19,119 bases of DNA from Gardnerella kenyensis (GCA_003585735.1 NQOH01000003.1:106831-125949), one strand, 5' to 3'; counted from the first letter of the stretch, positions 1 through 7,712 are shown. The notes: generated by a model not told the origin, from the letters alone. Translations and numbers: made by a program.

Positions 1-447
1 ACGATTCCGTTTTAGAACTTGCAAAGTATCGTGAGAAGTGCGGAAAGAGTTCATAAAAATCAGTGGAAGCTCAACTCCTAAACGCTGACGTGCTGTAAGA
101 ACCTGACCGATAATAATATCAATAAAGCGCATTTGACGCGCTTTGTGCCTGCGAACAGGAAGAAGAGATTTTGCGCAAGACAATCCCATAGAAGTTCCCA
201 AGCCGCCATTCAGTTTAATAAACGCTGTTTTTGCGAATGCGTTTACTGCTTTATCGTGATCAATAGTTTCATAAATCTCATGAAAATTAGGAACAGTTTT
301 GATTGGTTCTACTGTGCTTTCGCGAATAAATTCACTTGACTGATCGTTGCGCCACACATCGTACAAGTGAGCAAATTGTTCTATAGCAGTATCGCTCATA
401 TTGTGTTCGCGCATCTTTGCAGCGGACAACTCAAACGCGTCATCCAT
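1..447 (-). CDS. UTP--glucose-1-phosphate uridylyltransferase (UDPGP family), 3' end beyond window
   Basis: The first 149 codons of a gene that reads off the left edge with no stop. The protein makes UDP-glucose from UTP and glucose-1-phosphate in the cytoplasm, feeding UDP-galactose/Leloir-type sugar handling and envelope polysaccharides. The start is ATG at 447, preceded by GAGGAGG seven bases upstream. The N-terminus begins MDDAFELSAAKM. Residues 78-94 (KLNGGLGTSMG, then K93-S94) are the nucleotide-binding hallmark of the eukaryotic-type UDPGP family (PF01704), not of the bacterial GalU nucleotidyltransferase fold. It is followed by LLPV and an FIDIIIGQ segment typical of the family. Complete family members are about 450-510 residues, so roughly two thirds is missing here because of the window edge, not because of a mutation. 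Bifidobacteria use this enzyme type in galactose and lacto-N-biose metabolism (established knowledge). It is transcribed away from the glutamate transporter genes, so it probably has its own promoter. Confidence 0.9.
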   Translation of the reverse strand, partial: MDDAFELSAAKMREHNMSDTAIEQFAHLYDVWRNDQSSEFIRESTVEPIKTVPNFHEIYETIDHDKAVNAFAKTAFIKLNGGLGTSMGLSCAKSLLPVRRHKARQMRFIDIIIGQVLTARQRLGVELPLIFMNSFRTSHDTLQVLKRNR

Positions 448-480
448 GTAAAAGCCTCCTCGTATGCATGTGACCCTAAT

Positions 481-509
481 AGTTTAGCGATTTGTGTTGC
501 TATGCGCAA
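481..509 (-). promoter_or_regulatory. Candidate promoter of the UDP-glucose pyrophosphorylase gene
   Basis: Reading the minus strand, TTGCGC (509-504) and TAAACT (486-481) are separated by 17 bp. Each matches the sigma70 consensus at four of six positions. The expected start site near 474 would leave a leader of about 27 nt containing the GAGGAGG ribosome binding site. The call rests on position and hexamers only. Confidence 0.4.
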
Positions 510-631
510 ACATTGCTTCGTTTTTTACGGATATTTGAAGTTATTTTCACATTTTTATCAAAGTTTAAGTAATTTAGTAGCAATTAAATAGAAAATAAAA
601 GCGCACAAAAATAGAAGCATTTAAAAAATAA

Positions 632-666
632 AAGCGTAGCCAATAACAAAGCTATTGACTACGCTT
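632..666 (-). terminator. Rho-independent terminator of the glutamate transporter operon
   Basis: A 14-bp stem (632-645 paired with 653-666, one G-U wobble) closes a 7-nt loop. On the minus strand it is followed by a T-rich run (complement of 621-631). It lies 22 bp past the stop codon of the last permease gene, as expected for the operon end. Confidence 0.85.
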
Positions 667-687
667 AGTAATTTATTTATTTATTAC

Positions 688-1782
688 TTACTTACTTTGC
701 TTATCTTTTGAATAATCTTCATCATCTTCTTCTGGCTCATCGCCTGTTTTTAGATGATGCTCATCATAGCCTTGCAAGTATTTCGTGTGACGCCAATGGT
801 GAATAGAAGCGTTAGTACCACGGTGGTGAACGTGATACTTTCGAGGAGTACCACCATAAGGTAGCTCTTTAACTTCGTCTGCCACTGCCATCTGGTTCAC
901 GTTAGAAGGATCCATAATTGCGATTGGTGCAACAGGGTCTGCTTCTGTTGGTGCTGCAGTACGATTCTGCAAATGAGAAGGTAGCCATTCTGCAAACCAC
1001 GACAAAGCAAGGCAAATCAAGAAGTAAATAACTGCTGCAACGCTTAAGGTTTGCAAAATATTAAAGTACATTGATCCAAGTCGACGAGATTCCTGAAGCA
1101 AATCAGTGTACATAATAATCGAACCAAGAGCAGTATCCTTCAAAACAACCACAAGCTGAGTTACAGCTGCAGGCATCATAGCAATAATAGCCTGCGGCAT
1201 TTCGATTTGCGTAAGAGACTGGTACTCGTTTAAACCTAATGCTAACGAAGCTTCACGCTGACCGTTTGGAAGATTACCAACGCCGGATCGCACTAATTCT
1301 GCTACAACGGAACCGTTGTACATAATCAAAGCCAAAACTACAGCCCAGTAGGATGCATCTTTCATACCGGAAAGTGCAAAAGCTCTCCACAAGAAAATCA
1401 TAAGCATTAATACTGGTACAGCTCGGCAGAATTCAACGATTATTGCAGAAACGCCGCGAATAAGGAAATTCGGAAGCAAACGCAATAAGCCGAATAATAA
1501 GCCAAAAACAATAGAGCCGACTACTGCAAGCAAAGACGCTTTTAAAGTCATCCATAAGCCTGGTAAGTAAAAATCAATCCAAGCTTCAGACTCTAATGCT
1601 GGATTCCACAACACCCAAGAAAGCTGGTTTTCGCCCTCAGGAGGATTGCTTAAACGCATCAAAATAGCAACAACTACAACTGCAAAAAGGAATCCTGCAA
1701 TAATATTTGCAATGCGAATCTTCCTAAGTGCTTTTGGACCTGGAGCATCAAATAATAATGATTGTTCACGTTTTTTAGCCAT
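688..1782 (-). CDS. gluD: Glutamate-type amino-acid ABC transporter permease with His-rich tail (GluD)
   Basis: Second membrane subunit of a polar amino-acid importer, 364 residues. Residues beginning FYLPGLWMTLKAS start the HisM/GlnP-type permease domain, with several hydrophobic helices. The EAA loop GQREASLALGLNEYQSLTQIEMPQ is the site that docks onto the ATPase. I place the start at the ATG at 1782, because AGAAGG sits eight bases upstream. A GTG at 1791 that overlaps the gluC stop as GTGA would add three residues (MIA) but leaves no room for a ribosome binding site. After the last helix there is an unusual cytoplasmic tail of about 90 residues containing HVHHRG, IHHWRH and DEHH clusters and ending in an acidic, lysine-rich stretch. 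It is the last gene of the operon. The name follows the corynebacterial gluABCD order; the true substrate (glutamate or another polar amino acid) is inferred. Confidence 0.85.
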   Translation of the reverse strand: MAKKREQSLLFDAPGPKALRKIRIANIIAGFLFAVVVVAILMRLSNPPEGENQLSWVLWNPALESEAWIDFYLPGLWMTLKASLLAVVGSIVFGLLFGLLRLLPNFLIRGVSAIIVEFCRAVPVLMLMIFLWRAFALSGMKDASYWAVVLALIMYNGSVVAELVRSGVGNLPNGQREASLALGLNEYQSLTQIEMPQAIIAMMPAAVTQLVVVLKDTALGSIIMYTDLLQESRRLGSMYFNILQTLSVAAVIYFLICLALSWFAEWLPSHLQNRTAAPTEADPVAPIAIMDPSNVNQMAVADEVKELPYGGTPRKYHVHHRGTNASIHHWRHTKYLQGYDEHHLKTGDEPEEDDEDYSKDKQSK

Positions 1783-1787
1783 CGCTA

Positions 1788-2465
1788 TCACCTTCTTACA
1801 GCAAGCTTGTTAGACAAGTATGTTGTCAAAATGCCAATAGGAATAATGAGAATGATGTATCCCAAAGCGAATATTAAGAAGATTGGAACAATCAAATCCG
1901 CATGCTTCTCAATCATTTCGCTCATCATTGTTGAAGTTTCTGTGGCAACTGACGCTGCTGCTGCAACTGTAGAATTCTTAAGCAATGCAATAAAAGTGTT
2001 GCCCAATGGTGCTACAGAACCGCAGAAAGTTTGTGGCAAAATAACTTGAGTTGCTGACTGGAAGAAATTTAATCCAAGAGCTCGGCAAGCTTCCGCTTGG
2101 CCAACAGGAACAGTATTAAGGCCGGATCTTAATGATTCGCACACAAATGCTGCCGTGTACAAAGACAAGCCAGCGATTGCAAGCCAGAAGAAATTCACTT
2201 CAAAAATTGATGAGAATCCGAGTTTAAGCTGAGCGTACACGCCTAAAACCGTGAAAACCATAATTATTGTAAGCGGCATGTTTTTAAACAGCTCAACGTA
2301 AGCGGTTGCCACCATGCGTAAGGATGCAACTGGGCAAATGCGCATAGTAACAAGTATTACGCCAATAATTGTGGAAAACAGTACACTCCACAATGTGATT
2401 TCAATATTAACCAAGAAAGCTCCTGGAATATTGTATTCACTAAAAAGCTGCACGAAATCTTGCAT
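1788..2465 (-). CDS. gluC: Glutamate-type amino-acid ABC transporter permease (GluC)
   Basis: First membrane subunit of the importer, 225 residues, the usual size for HisM/GlnP-family permeases. It starts MQDFVQLFSEYNIPGAFLVNIEITLW, with several hydrophobic helices. The conserved EAA loop reads GQAEACRALGLNFFQSATQVILPQ. It would pair with GluD to form the heterodimeric channel in the cytoplasmic membrane. The ATG at 2465 lies one base after the stop codon of the binding-protein gene, and a strong GAGGGGGA ribosome binding site sits inside the end of that gene, so translation of the two is probably coupled. Its own stop overlaps the spacer before gluD. The assignment to glutamate rests on gene order (ATPase, binding protein, two permeases), as in Corynebacterium gluABCD. 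Confidence 0.87.
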   Translation of the reverse strand: MQDFVQLFSEYNIPGAFLVNIEITLWSVLFSTIIGVILVTMRICPVASLRMVATAYVELFKNMPLTIIMVFTVLGVYAQLKLGFSSIFEVNFFWLAIAGLSLYTAAFVCESLRSGLNTVPVGQAEACRALGLNFFQSATQVILPQTFCGSVAPLGNTFIALLKNSTVAAAASVATETSTMMSEMIEKHADLIVPIFLIFALGYIILIIPIGILTTYLSNKLAVRR

Positions 2466-2466
2466 G

Positions 2467-3300
2467 TTAGTTCTCCCCCTCTTGAGGAATTGGCGGATTA
2501 TACTTTGCGTTTGGCTTAAAACCAGTTCCGCGCAAATTATCGTCCAGTGCTCTCTTCCACGAACCGTTACGCATCATGTCTTTTAATGCTGCGTTGATTC
2601 GTTTTGCCAAGCGAGTGTTGCCTTTTTTGATACCAATTCCGTAATATTCTGCGGTAAATGGTTTGCTAACAAGCTTTAAGCGTCCTCTTGAAGCGGTTGC
2701 TAAGCCTGCGAGAATAATATCGTCTGTAGTAACAGCATCCACAATGCCTGAGAATAGTGCAGTTGCGCACTCAGCATAACCTGGCTGTTGCATAAGTTGC
2801 ACTTTTGAAGAGAACTTCTCTTTAATAACTATTGCAGATGTTGAACCGGAAACTGAGCATAAACGCTTTCCATCCAAATCGTTTGGACCGTTTACATTAT
2901 GCTCACCTTTACGAACTAATAAATCTTGGCCAGCAACAAAATATGGACCTGCAAAAGATACGATATTCTTGCGAGCGTCCGTAATAGAATATGTTGCTAC
3001 AATAATATCGACATCGCCATTTTGAAGCATTGTTTCTCGCTGCTTAGATGGTGATTCTTTCCATACGATTTGATCTTCTGAATAACCAAGCTTTTTGGCA
3101 ACATATTTAGCAACGTCAACGTCGAAACCTACGTAAGTTCCGGCTTTTTTGAAGCCTAAGCCAGGCTGATCAAACTTAATGCCAATTCGTATTACTTTTT
3201 TACCGTCGCTGCGGTCGCATGCTGTAAGAGGCATAACGCAGCAAACTGTACAAAGTATTGCTAATATCGCACGAAAAATGCGATTATGTAATATTTTCAT
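2467..3300 (-). CDS. gluB: Glutamate-type amino-acid ABC transporter substrate-binding lipoprotein (GluB)
   Basis: Extracellular substrate-binding protein that delivers the amino acid to the GluC/GluD permease; 277 residues. The N-terminus is a lipoprotein signal: a basic start, a hydrophobic stretch (residues 8-24), and lipobox LTAC with Cys28 as the lipidated residue. The mature part fits SBP_bac_3 (PF00497), with VGFDVDVAKYVAKKLG, a segment reading IVATYSIT-DARK that contacts the amino-acid carboxylate in this family, and VDAVTTDDIIL. I chose ATG at 3300 over ATG at 3315, because AAGGGAA stands six bases before the 3300 ATG and the upstream ATG has no ribosome binding site. A 68-bp spacer separates it from gluA and contains an inverted repeat. 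An abundant surface lipoprotein is expected from this gene. Confidence 0.88.
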   Translation of the reverse strand: MKILHNRIFRAILAILCTVCCVMPLTACDRSDGKKVIRIGIKFDQPGLGFKKAGTYVGFDVDVAKYVAKKLGYSEDQIVWKESPSKQRETMLQNGDVDIIVATYSITDARKNIVSFAGPYFVAGQDLLVRKGEHNVNGPNDLDGKRLCSVSGSTSAIVIKEKFSSKVQLMQQPGYAECATALFSGIVDAVTTDDIILAGLATASRGRLKLVSKPFTAEYYGIGIKKGNTRLAKRINAALKDMMRNGSWKRALDDNLRGTGFKPNAKYNPPIPQEGEN

Positions 3301-3342
3301 ATCTTTTCCCTTCATAAGAACTGTTTTTCATAGTTTCAGCAG

Positions 3343-3371
3343 TAATAGCTAAAAAATGAAAATCGCTATTA
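3343..3371 (-). other. Intercistronic inverted repeat between gluA and gluB
   Basis: TAATAGC (3343-3349) and GCTATTA (3365-3371) form a perfect 7-bp inverted repeat around a 15-nt AT-rich loop. One arm includes the gluA stop codon. The stem is AU-rich and there is no clean T-run directly after it, so it is weak as a terminator. A role in mRNA processing, or in raising binding-protein expression over the ATPase, is a guess. Confidence 0.35.
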
Positions 3372-4181
3372 GTGCGTAAGGATCTTGGAAAGGAAATCTT
3401 TTGCTCGATCAGTTTTTGGATGCTCGAAGAATTCTTCTGGAGTACCTTGCTCGAGGATTTGGCCGTCTGCCATGAACACAATACGATCTGCTGCCTTACG
3501 GGCAAAGCCCATTTCGTGCGTAACGCAAATCATCGTCATTCCTTCTTTTGCAAGCTCGACCATTACGTCAAGAACTTCGTTGACCATTTCTGGATCAAGT
3601 GCAGAAGTTGGTTCGTCAAAAAGCATGACTTTTGGTTGCATTGCAAGAGCGCGAGCAATTGCAACACGCTGCTGCTGGCCGCCTGAAAGCTGAGAAGGCA
3701 TTTTATTTGCTTGATTATCAACGCCTACTCGAGTAAGCAGTTCCATTGCGAGTGTTTCTGCGCTTTGCTGATCCATATGACGGACTTTCATTGGCGCAAG
3801 AGTTACGTTTTCAAGAATCGTCTTGTTTGCAAAAAGATTGAAGGACTGGAATACCATTCCAACTTCTGCACGCAAAGCTGCAAGCTCTTTGCCTTCTTGA
3901 GGAAGTGGGTTACCATCTATGCGAATATCGCCAGAGTCGATTGTTTCGAGACGGTTGACTGTGCGGCACATGGTTGATTTACCAGAACCGGATGGGCCAA
4001 TAATTACGAGAACCTCGCCTTTATTGACAGTAAGATTAATATCTTTAAGAACGTGAAGTTTGCCAAAATGCTTTTCAACATGGCTTAATTCAACGAGGGG
4101 ATTTGCCGCTTGTTGCACTTTAGCAGTGCTAATAGTCATATCCTCGGCGTTTGGATTTGACTTTGATACTTGCTTATCCAT
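3369..4181 (-). CDS. gluA: Glutamate-type amino-acid ABC transporter ATP-binding protein (GluA)
   Basis: Cytoplasmic ATPase that drives the importer; 270 residues, slightly longer than the usual 240-260 because of a polar N-terminal extension of about 28 residues. All nucleotide-binding motifs are intact: Walker A GPSGSGKS (62-69), Q-loop Gln112, signature LSGGQ (165-169), Walker B VMLFDE (185-190), D-loop SALD and switch His222. The sequence is of the GlnQ/polar amino-acid class. It is the first gene of the operon. The ATG at 4181 has only a weak ribosome binding site. An internal ATG at residue 15 has GAGG too close to serve, so the longer form is kept. A candidate promoter lies at 4213-4241, and an inverted repeat that could be an operator overlaps its -35 box. 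Confidence 0.9.
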   Translation of the reverse strand: MDKQVSKSNPNAEDMTISTAKVQQAANPLVELSHVEKHFGKLHVLKDINLTVNKGEVLVIIGPSGSGKSTMCRTVNRLETIDSGDIRIDGNPLPQEGKELAALRAEVGMVFQSFNLFANKTILENVTLAPMKVRHMDQQSAETLAMELLTRVGVDNQANKMPSQLSGGQQQRVAIARALAMQPKVMLFDEPTSALDPEMVNEVLDVMVELAKEGMTMICVTHEMGFARKAADRIVFMADGQILEQGTPEEFFEHPKTDRAKDFLSKILTH

Positions 4182-4212
4182 AACAAGAAGTCTAGCTAAG
4201 CTGTGTTACGGT

Positions 4213-4241
4213 TATTTATCACTATCGTTACGTTTTGTAAC
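4213..4241 (-). promoter_or_regulatory. Candidate promoter of the glutamate transporter operon
   Basis: On the minus strand GTTACA (4241-4236) and TAAATA (4218-4213) are 17 bp apart, predicting a start near 4206 and a leader of about 25 nt to the gluA ATG. It sits between the aspS terminator and gluA, so the transporter needs its own promoter. The hexamers are only moderate matches. Confidence 0.4.
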
Positions 4242-4254
4242 TCTTACGTTACAA
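4235..4254. promoter_or_regulatory. Inverted repeat overlapping the glu promoter, possible operator
   Basis: TTGTAAC and GTTACAA form a perfect 7-bp dyad with a 6-bp centre. It covers the proposed -35 box of the transporter operon. TTACGTT also recurs as a direct repeat at 4228-4234 and 4244-4250, exactly 16 bp apart. Dyad and position fit a dimeric repressor or activator site. I do not recognise the regulator. Confidence 0.35.
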
Positions 4255-4257
4255 ATA

Positions 4258-4298
4258 AAGCCGTTGACTGCGATTATTAAACCAACAATCAACGGCTT
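4258..4298 (-). terminator. Terminator after aspS
   Basis: AAGCCGTTGA (4258-4267) and its exact complement TCAACGGCTT (4289-4298) form a 10-bp stem with a 21-nt loop. On the minus strand it is followed by TATTTGT. It lies 28 bp beyond the aspS stop and just before the glu promoter. The loop is long and the T-run short, so efficiency may be moderate. Confidence 0.6.
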
Positions 4299-4326
4299 CG
4301 TAACAATTAAATTTTACAAGTAGATT

Positions 4327-6123
4327 TTACTCGTCTTCTTCTGGATCGTAGTCGACACCAGTTTCTGCGCGCTGTTCGTCCGAAATTGGAGCTGGAGCGC
4401 CAGTTAGAGGATCGCGGCCGCCGCCAGCCTTCGGGAAGGCAATGACGTCGCGGATTGAGGTTGCACCTGCCAAAATTGCAGCAGTACGATCCCAACCCAA
4501 AGCAATACCAGCGTGAGGTGGAGCACCGTACTTGAAAGCTTCAAGCAAGAAGCCGAACTTTTCGTCAGCTTCAGCCTTGTCGATTCCAAGAACGTTAAGA
4601 ACGCGGTCTTGAATATCGTCGCGGTGAATACGAACGGATCCGCCGCCCATTTCGTTACCGTTGCAAACAATATCGTAAGAATCGCTCATTGCATGCTCAG
4701 GATCTTTATCGAACTTATCAATCCAATCAGCAGATGGCATTGTAAATGGATGATGCATAGAAGTCCACTTTGAGTGGCCGACTGCAACATCGTCATCATC
4801 TGGATCGTCAGTGCGCTTAAACAGTGGGAAGTCAACAACCCAAGTAAAAGCAAACTCGTCAGGATGAAGCAAACCTTCGCGGCTTGCCAATTCAACACGA
4901 ACTGCGCCAAGCAAAAGCTGAGAAGATTCGCGGCTGCCTGCTGCGAAGAACACTGCGTCGCCGTCTTCTGCTCCAACAGCTTCCTTAAGTCCTGCACGCT
5001 CTTCTTCGCTAAGATTCTTAGCAACAGGGCCTTTAAGCTCGCCATCTTCACCGAAGACTACGTAAGCTAAGCCCTTAGCGCCACGCTGCTTAGCCCAATC
5101 CTGCCAAGCATCAAACTGGCGACGAGGAGTTTCGGCGCCACCCTTAAAGAGCACAGCACCAACGTAAGAAGCTTGGAATACGCGGAATGGAGTGTTCTTA
5201 AAGAAGTCAGTCAACTCAATAAGAGGATTTCCAAAACGCAAATCTGGCTTATCGGAACCATACTTATCCATTGCTTCCTGCCAAGTAATACGAGGCAATG
5301 GAAGAGTGATTTCGTGACCAGCTTCTTTCCAAATAGCGGCAATAACGCGCTCTGCCATAGCCATAACATCTTCCTGGCTTGCAAAGCTCATTTCCATATC
5401 AAGCTGAGTAAACTCAGGTTGACGATCCGCACGGAAGTCTTCATCACGGTAGCAACGAGCAAGCTGATAGTAGCGTTCAACGCCGGATACCATAAGAAGC
5501 TGCTTCAAAAGCTGTGGAGACTGTGGAAGTGCATACCAAGAGCCTGGAACCAAACGAGCTGGAACTACGAAATCTCGAGCGCCTTCTGGAGTGGACTTAA
5601 TAAAGGTTGGAGTTTCAACCTCAGTGAAGTTCATATCTTCCAAAGCGTGACGAGCAGCCTTAGCCATATCGGAACGCAACTTCAAATTACGCTGCATCGA
5701 TGGGCGGCGCAAATCAAGATAACGGTACTTCAAACGCACGTCTTCGCTAGGAAGCTTGTTTTCAGACTCGTTTTCCAAAGCTGTAGAAACTTGGAATGGC
5801 AAAGCGTCAGACTTTGCAAGAATATTAACAGTTTCTGCAACAATCTCAATCTTGCCAGTGGCCAAATGGTCATTCTCGTTACCATCTGGTCGCAAACGAA
5901 CTTCACCAGTTACTTGCACAACGAATTCGCTACGCAATGGACGCGCAGTTTCTTCATCGTAAATAACAACTTGCACTAAGCCTGTGTTATCACGAACATC
6001 AACGAAGGCAACGCCACCGTGATCACGGCGACGATCAACCCAACCAGCGATGGTTACTTTTTGCCCGACCAATTCTTCAGTCACTTCAACGGCATGATGT
6101 GTGCGATACGCCGTCTGGCTCAT
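4327..6123 (-). CDS. aspS: Aspartyl-tRNA synthetase
   Basis: Charges tRNA-Asp with aspartate using ATP; cytoplasmic class IIb synthetase. 598 residues, the usual length for the bacterial type. The N-terminal OB-fold anticodon-binding domain (about 1-110) carries AGWVDRRRDHGGVAFVDVRD. Motif 2 (CYRDEDFRADRQPEFTQLD, 224-242), the bacterial GAD insertion (about 310-415), NEMGGGSVRIH (490-500) and motif 3 GIALGWDR (539-546) are all present. The tail with GGGRDPLTGAPAPI is the actinobacterial form. The start is ATG at 6123, with AGAGGAAG at a proper distance; an in-frame ATG 39 bases upstream has no such site. hisS ends 93 bp upstream on the same strand, and a hisS-aspS pair is common in bacteria. 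Whether the enzyme also charges tRNA-Asn (non-discriminating, as reported for mycobacterial AspRS) cannot be decided from this window. Confidence 0.95.
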   Translation of the reverse strand: MSQTAYRTHHAVEVTEELVGQKVTIAGWVDRRRDHGGVAFVDVRDNTGLVQVVIYDEETARPLRSEFVVQVTGEVRLRPDGNENDHLATGKIEIVAETVNILAKSDALPFQVSTALENESENKLPSEDVRLKYRYLDLRRPSMQRNLKLRSDMAKAARHALEDMNFTEVETPTFIKSTPEGARDFVVPARLVPGSWYALPQSPQLLKQLLMVSGVERYYQLARCYRDEDFRADRQPEFTQLDMEMSFASQEDVMAMAERVIAAIWKEAGHEITLPLPRITWQEAMDKYGSDKPDLRFGNPLIELTDFFKNTPFRVFQASYVGAVLFKGGAETPRRQFDAWQDWAKQRGAKGLAYVVFGEDGELKGPVAKNLSEEERAGLKEAVGAEDGDAVFFAAGSRESSQLLLGAVRVELASREGLLHPDEFAFTWVVDFPLFKRTDDPDDDDVAVGHSKWTSMHHPFTMPSADWIDKFDKDPEHAMSDSYDIVCNGNEMGGGSVRIHRDDIQDRVLNVLGIDKAEADEKFGFLLEAFKYGAPPHAGIALGWDRTAAILAGATSIRDVIAFPKAGGGRDPLTGAPAPISDEQRAETGVDYDPEEDE

Positions 6124-6216
6124 AAGTCCACTTCCTCTACAATCTAATTTTGATATATTCATTTGTTTCTATTGACACTATTTTGCGCTTAAAATTCAAG
6201 CAAATTTGCAAGAATA

Positions 6217-7617
6217 TTATTTAGCGCAAGAAACTGTCTGCCGGGCATAAACAGTATCCGGTTGCCAAGACGTGGCATCGGCGGATTCCTGCTCGCCTGT
6301 AATAATATTTTTGACTTCATCGTGAGAAGACTCAGATTCAGTGCTGTCAGCCGGGAACCATACGTAAGGAATACCAAGCTTATCCGCATACTTGATTTGC
6401 TTACCAAGTTTCGCTGCAGTTGGCGCAACATCAGCTGAAATACCGCGTTCGCGAAGCTTTCTAGCAATCTCATTGCATGCAGGACGATCTTCTTCATTCC
6501 ATACTGCAACCATTACTGCAGCAGGAGAAACTCTAGAAACTGTAGCACCTGCAGTGTGAAGCATATAAGAAAGTAAGCGAGACATGCCAATAGACAAACC
6601 TACGCCTGGATACTTCTTCTTACCTTGCGAAACAAGATTATCGTAGCGTCCTCCAGAACAGATAGAGCCTAATGACGCTGCATTATCAAGGAAAGTTTCG
6701 TAAACTGAACCAGTGTAGTAATCAAGTCCACGAGCAATCTTCAAATCAGCAACCACGGCACCCGGACGAATACGTGCTGCTTCGTCAACAATCATCGCAA
6801 GTGTTTCAACACCTTGAGAAGCTAAAGCATACGATTCGTTATCCTCGCTTCGGGAAATATTGTGCTTATCGCATAATTCGTCAAAACGAGACTTCAACTC
6901 TTCGCCTGTTCCAGCAGTAAGCTCTGCTAATTCCAAGCATGCTGCAGCTTGAGAATCCGTAGCACCGCACTCTTTTACCAAAAGCTTAGCTACTTCTTCG
7001 GCGCCGATTTTATCAAGCTTATCAATTTCTCGAAGTACGCCTTCAATATCGGTTAAGCCAACACCACGGTAGAAGCCTTCAGAAAGCTTACGATTATTAG
7101 CGTGTACCGTTGCTTTAGGAAGACCAAACTTGCGTAAACGTTCAAGAGCTTCAACCATTACAAGCGGTAACTCAACTTCGTAGTGAGATGGAAGTTCACC
7201 ATTTCCAACAACATCAATGTCTGCTTGAACAAATTCACGGAATCGTCCTTCTTGCGGACGCTCTCCTCGCCAAACTTTTTGCATTTGCCAACGCTTGAAT
7301 GGGAATGCTAAATCTCCAGTATGCTCAACTACGTAACGGCTTAACGGAACAGTTAAATCAAAATGTAAACCGATTCGATCTTCAACTGGAGTGTCAGATT
7401 CGTGTCCAACTTCTTGCAAACGCGATAATAAATAAATTTCTTTGCTAGTTTCGCCTTTTTTCAACAAACTTGAACCCTGCTCTACGGCACGCGTTTCAAT
7501 GCCAATAAAACCGTTGAGTTCAAAGACTTCTCGTAGCGTGTCAATTACTTGCTGTTCTACAGCGCGTTCGCCAGGAAGCCATTCAGGGAAACCTGAGATT
7601 GATGAGCCTTGTACCAT
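6217..7617 (-). CDS. hisS: Histidyl-tRNA synthetase
   Basis: Charges tRNA-His; class IIa synthetase working as a dimer in the cytoplasm. 466 residues from the chosen start, MVQGSSISGFPEWLP. Seen in order: motif 1 region FELNGFIGIETRAVE (32-46), FDLTVPLSRY (86-95), motif 2 WRGERPQEGRFREFVQADID (116-135), the histidine-specific ARGLDYYTGSVYETF (295-309), motif 3 GVGLSIGMSRL (338-348) and a C-terminal anticodon-binding domain from about 365. The reading frame stays open for 21 further codons to an ATG at 7680. Those codons show no family similarity, would take up most of the gap to the divergent gene, and have no ribosome binding site. The ATG at 7617 also lacks a good site, but a TATTAT -10 box lies seven bases upstream of it, so a leaderless transcript is likely. 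The alternative is GTG at 7623. Confidence 0.93.
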   Translation of the reverse strand: MVQGSSISGFPEWLPGERAVEQQVIDTLREVFELNGFIGIETRAVEQGSSLLKKGETSKEIYLLSRLQEVGHESDTPVEDRIGLHFDLTVPLSRYVVEHTGDLAFPFKRWQMQKVWRGERPQEGRFREFVQADIDVVGNGELPSHYEVELPLVMVEALERLRKFGLPKATVHANNRKLSEGFYRGVGLTDIEGVLREIDKLDKIGAEEVAKLLVKECGATDSQAAACLELAELTAGTGEELKSRFDELCDKHNISRSEDNESYALASQGVETLAMIVDEAARIRPGAVVADLKIARGLDYYTGSVYETFLDNAASLGSICSGGRYDNLVSQGKKKYPGVGLSIGMSRLLSYMLHTAGATVSRVSPAAVMVAVWNEEDRPACNEIARKLRERGISADVAPTAAKLGKQIKYADKLGIPYVWFPADSTESESSHDEVKNIITGEQESADATSWQPDTVYARQTVSCAK

Positions 7618-7624
7618 GTCCACT

Positions 7625-7652
7625 ATAATAGGTGGTGTTGCGGAAAAATCAT
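7625..7652 (-). promoter_or_regulatory. Candidate hisS promoter giving a leaderless transcript
   Basis: On the minus strand TATTAT (7630-7625) is a good -10 box. Sixteen bp upstream, ATGATT (7652-7647) is a poor -35. The usual spacing of about seven bases from the -10 puts the transcription start at the A of the hisS ATG (7617). Leaderless genes are common in actinobacteria. Confidence 0.4.
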
Positions 7653-7673
7653 GGCTTACCGTCATACTTATTC

Positions 7674-7686
7674 GTAACACTGTTAC
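7674..7686. promoter_or_regulatory. GTAACA-C-TGTTAC palindrome between hisS and the DUF349 gene
   Basis: A 13-bp perfect dyad in the 95-bp divergent intergenic region, about 27 bp before the GTG of the DUF349 gene. TTACCGT also occurs twice nearby (7656-7662 and 7683-7689). It could be a regulator site for either gene. I do not recognise it, and a short palindrome can occur by chance. Confidence 0.25.
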
Positions 7687-7712
7687 CGTGCATCTGCTGT
7701 AAGGAGTCGACC

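Noticed and set aside
133..591. Two small plus-strand open frames near the left edge
   Set aside because: The first is antisense to the UDP-glucose pyrophosphorylase gene, whose KLNGGLGTSMG motif settles the strand. The second covers its start and promoter.
5173..5979. 268-codon open frame on the plus strand opposite aspS
   Set aside because: It lies entirely antisense to a certain gene. Its translation has no family features and is rich in Ser/Trp/His as expected for a shadow frame, and no ribosome binding site precedes it.
7618..7680. 21-codon extension of HisRS to an ATG at 7680
   Set aside because: The family N-terminus is at the ATG at 7617; the extension lacks a ribosome binding site and covers the likely promoter.
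7632..7712. N-terminal extension of the DUF349 protein to an ATG at 7632
   Set aside because: AAGGAG is correctly spaced before GTG at 7713, and the extra 27 codons are Cys/Leu-rich without similarity to the rest.
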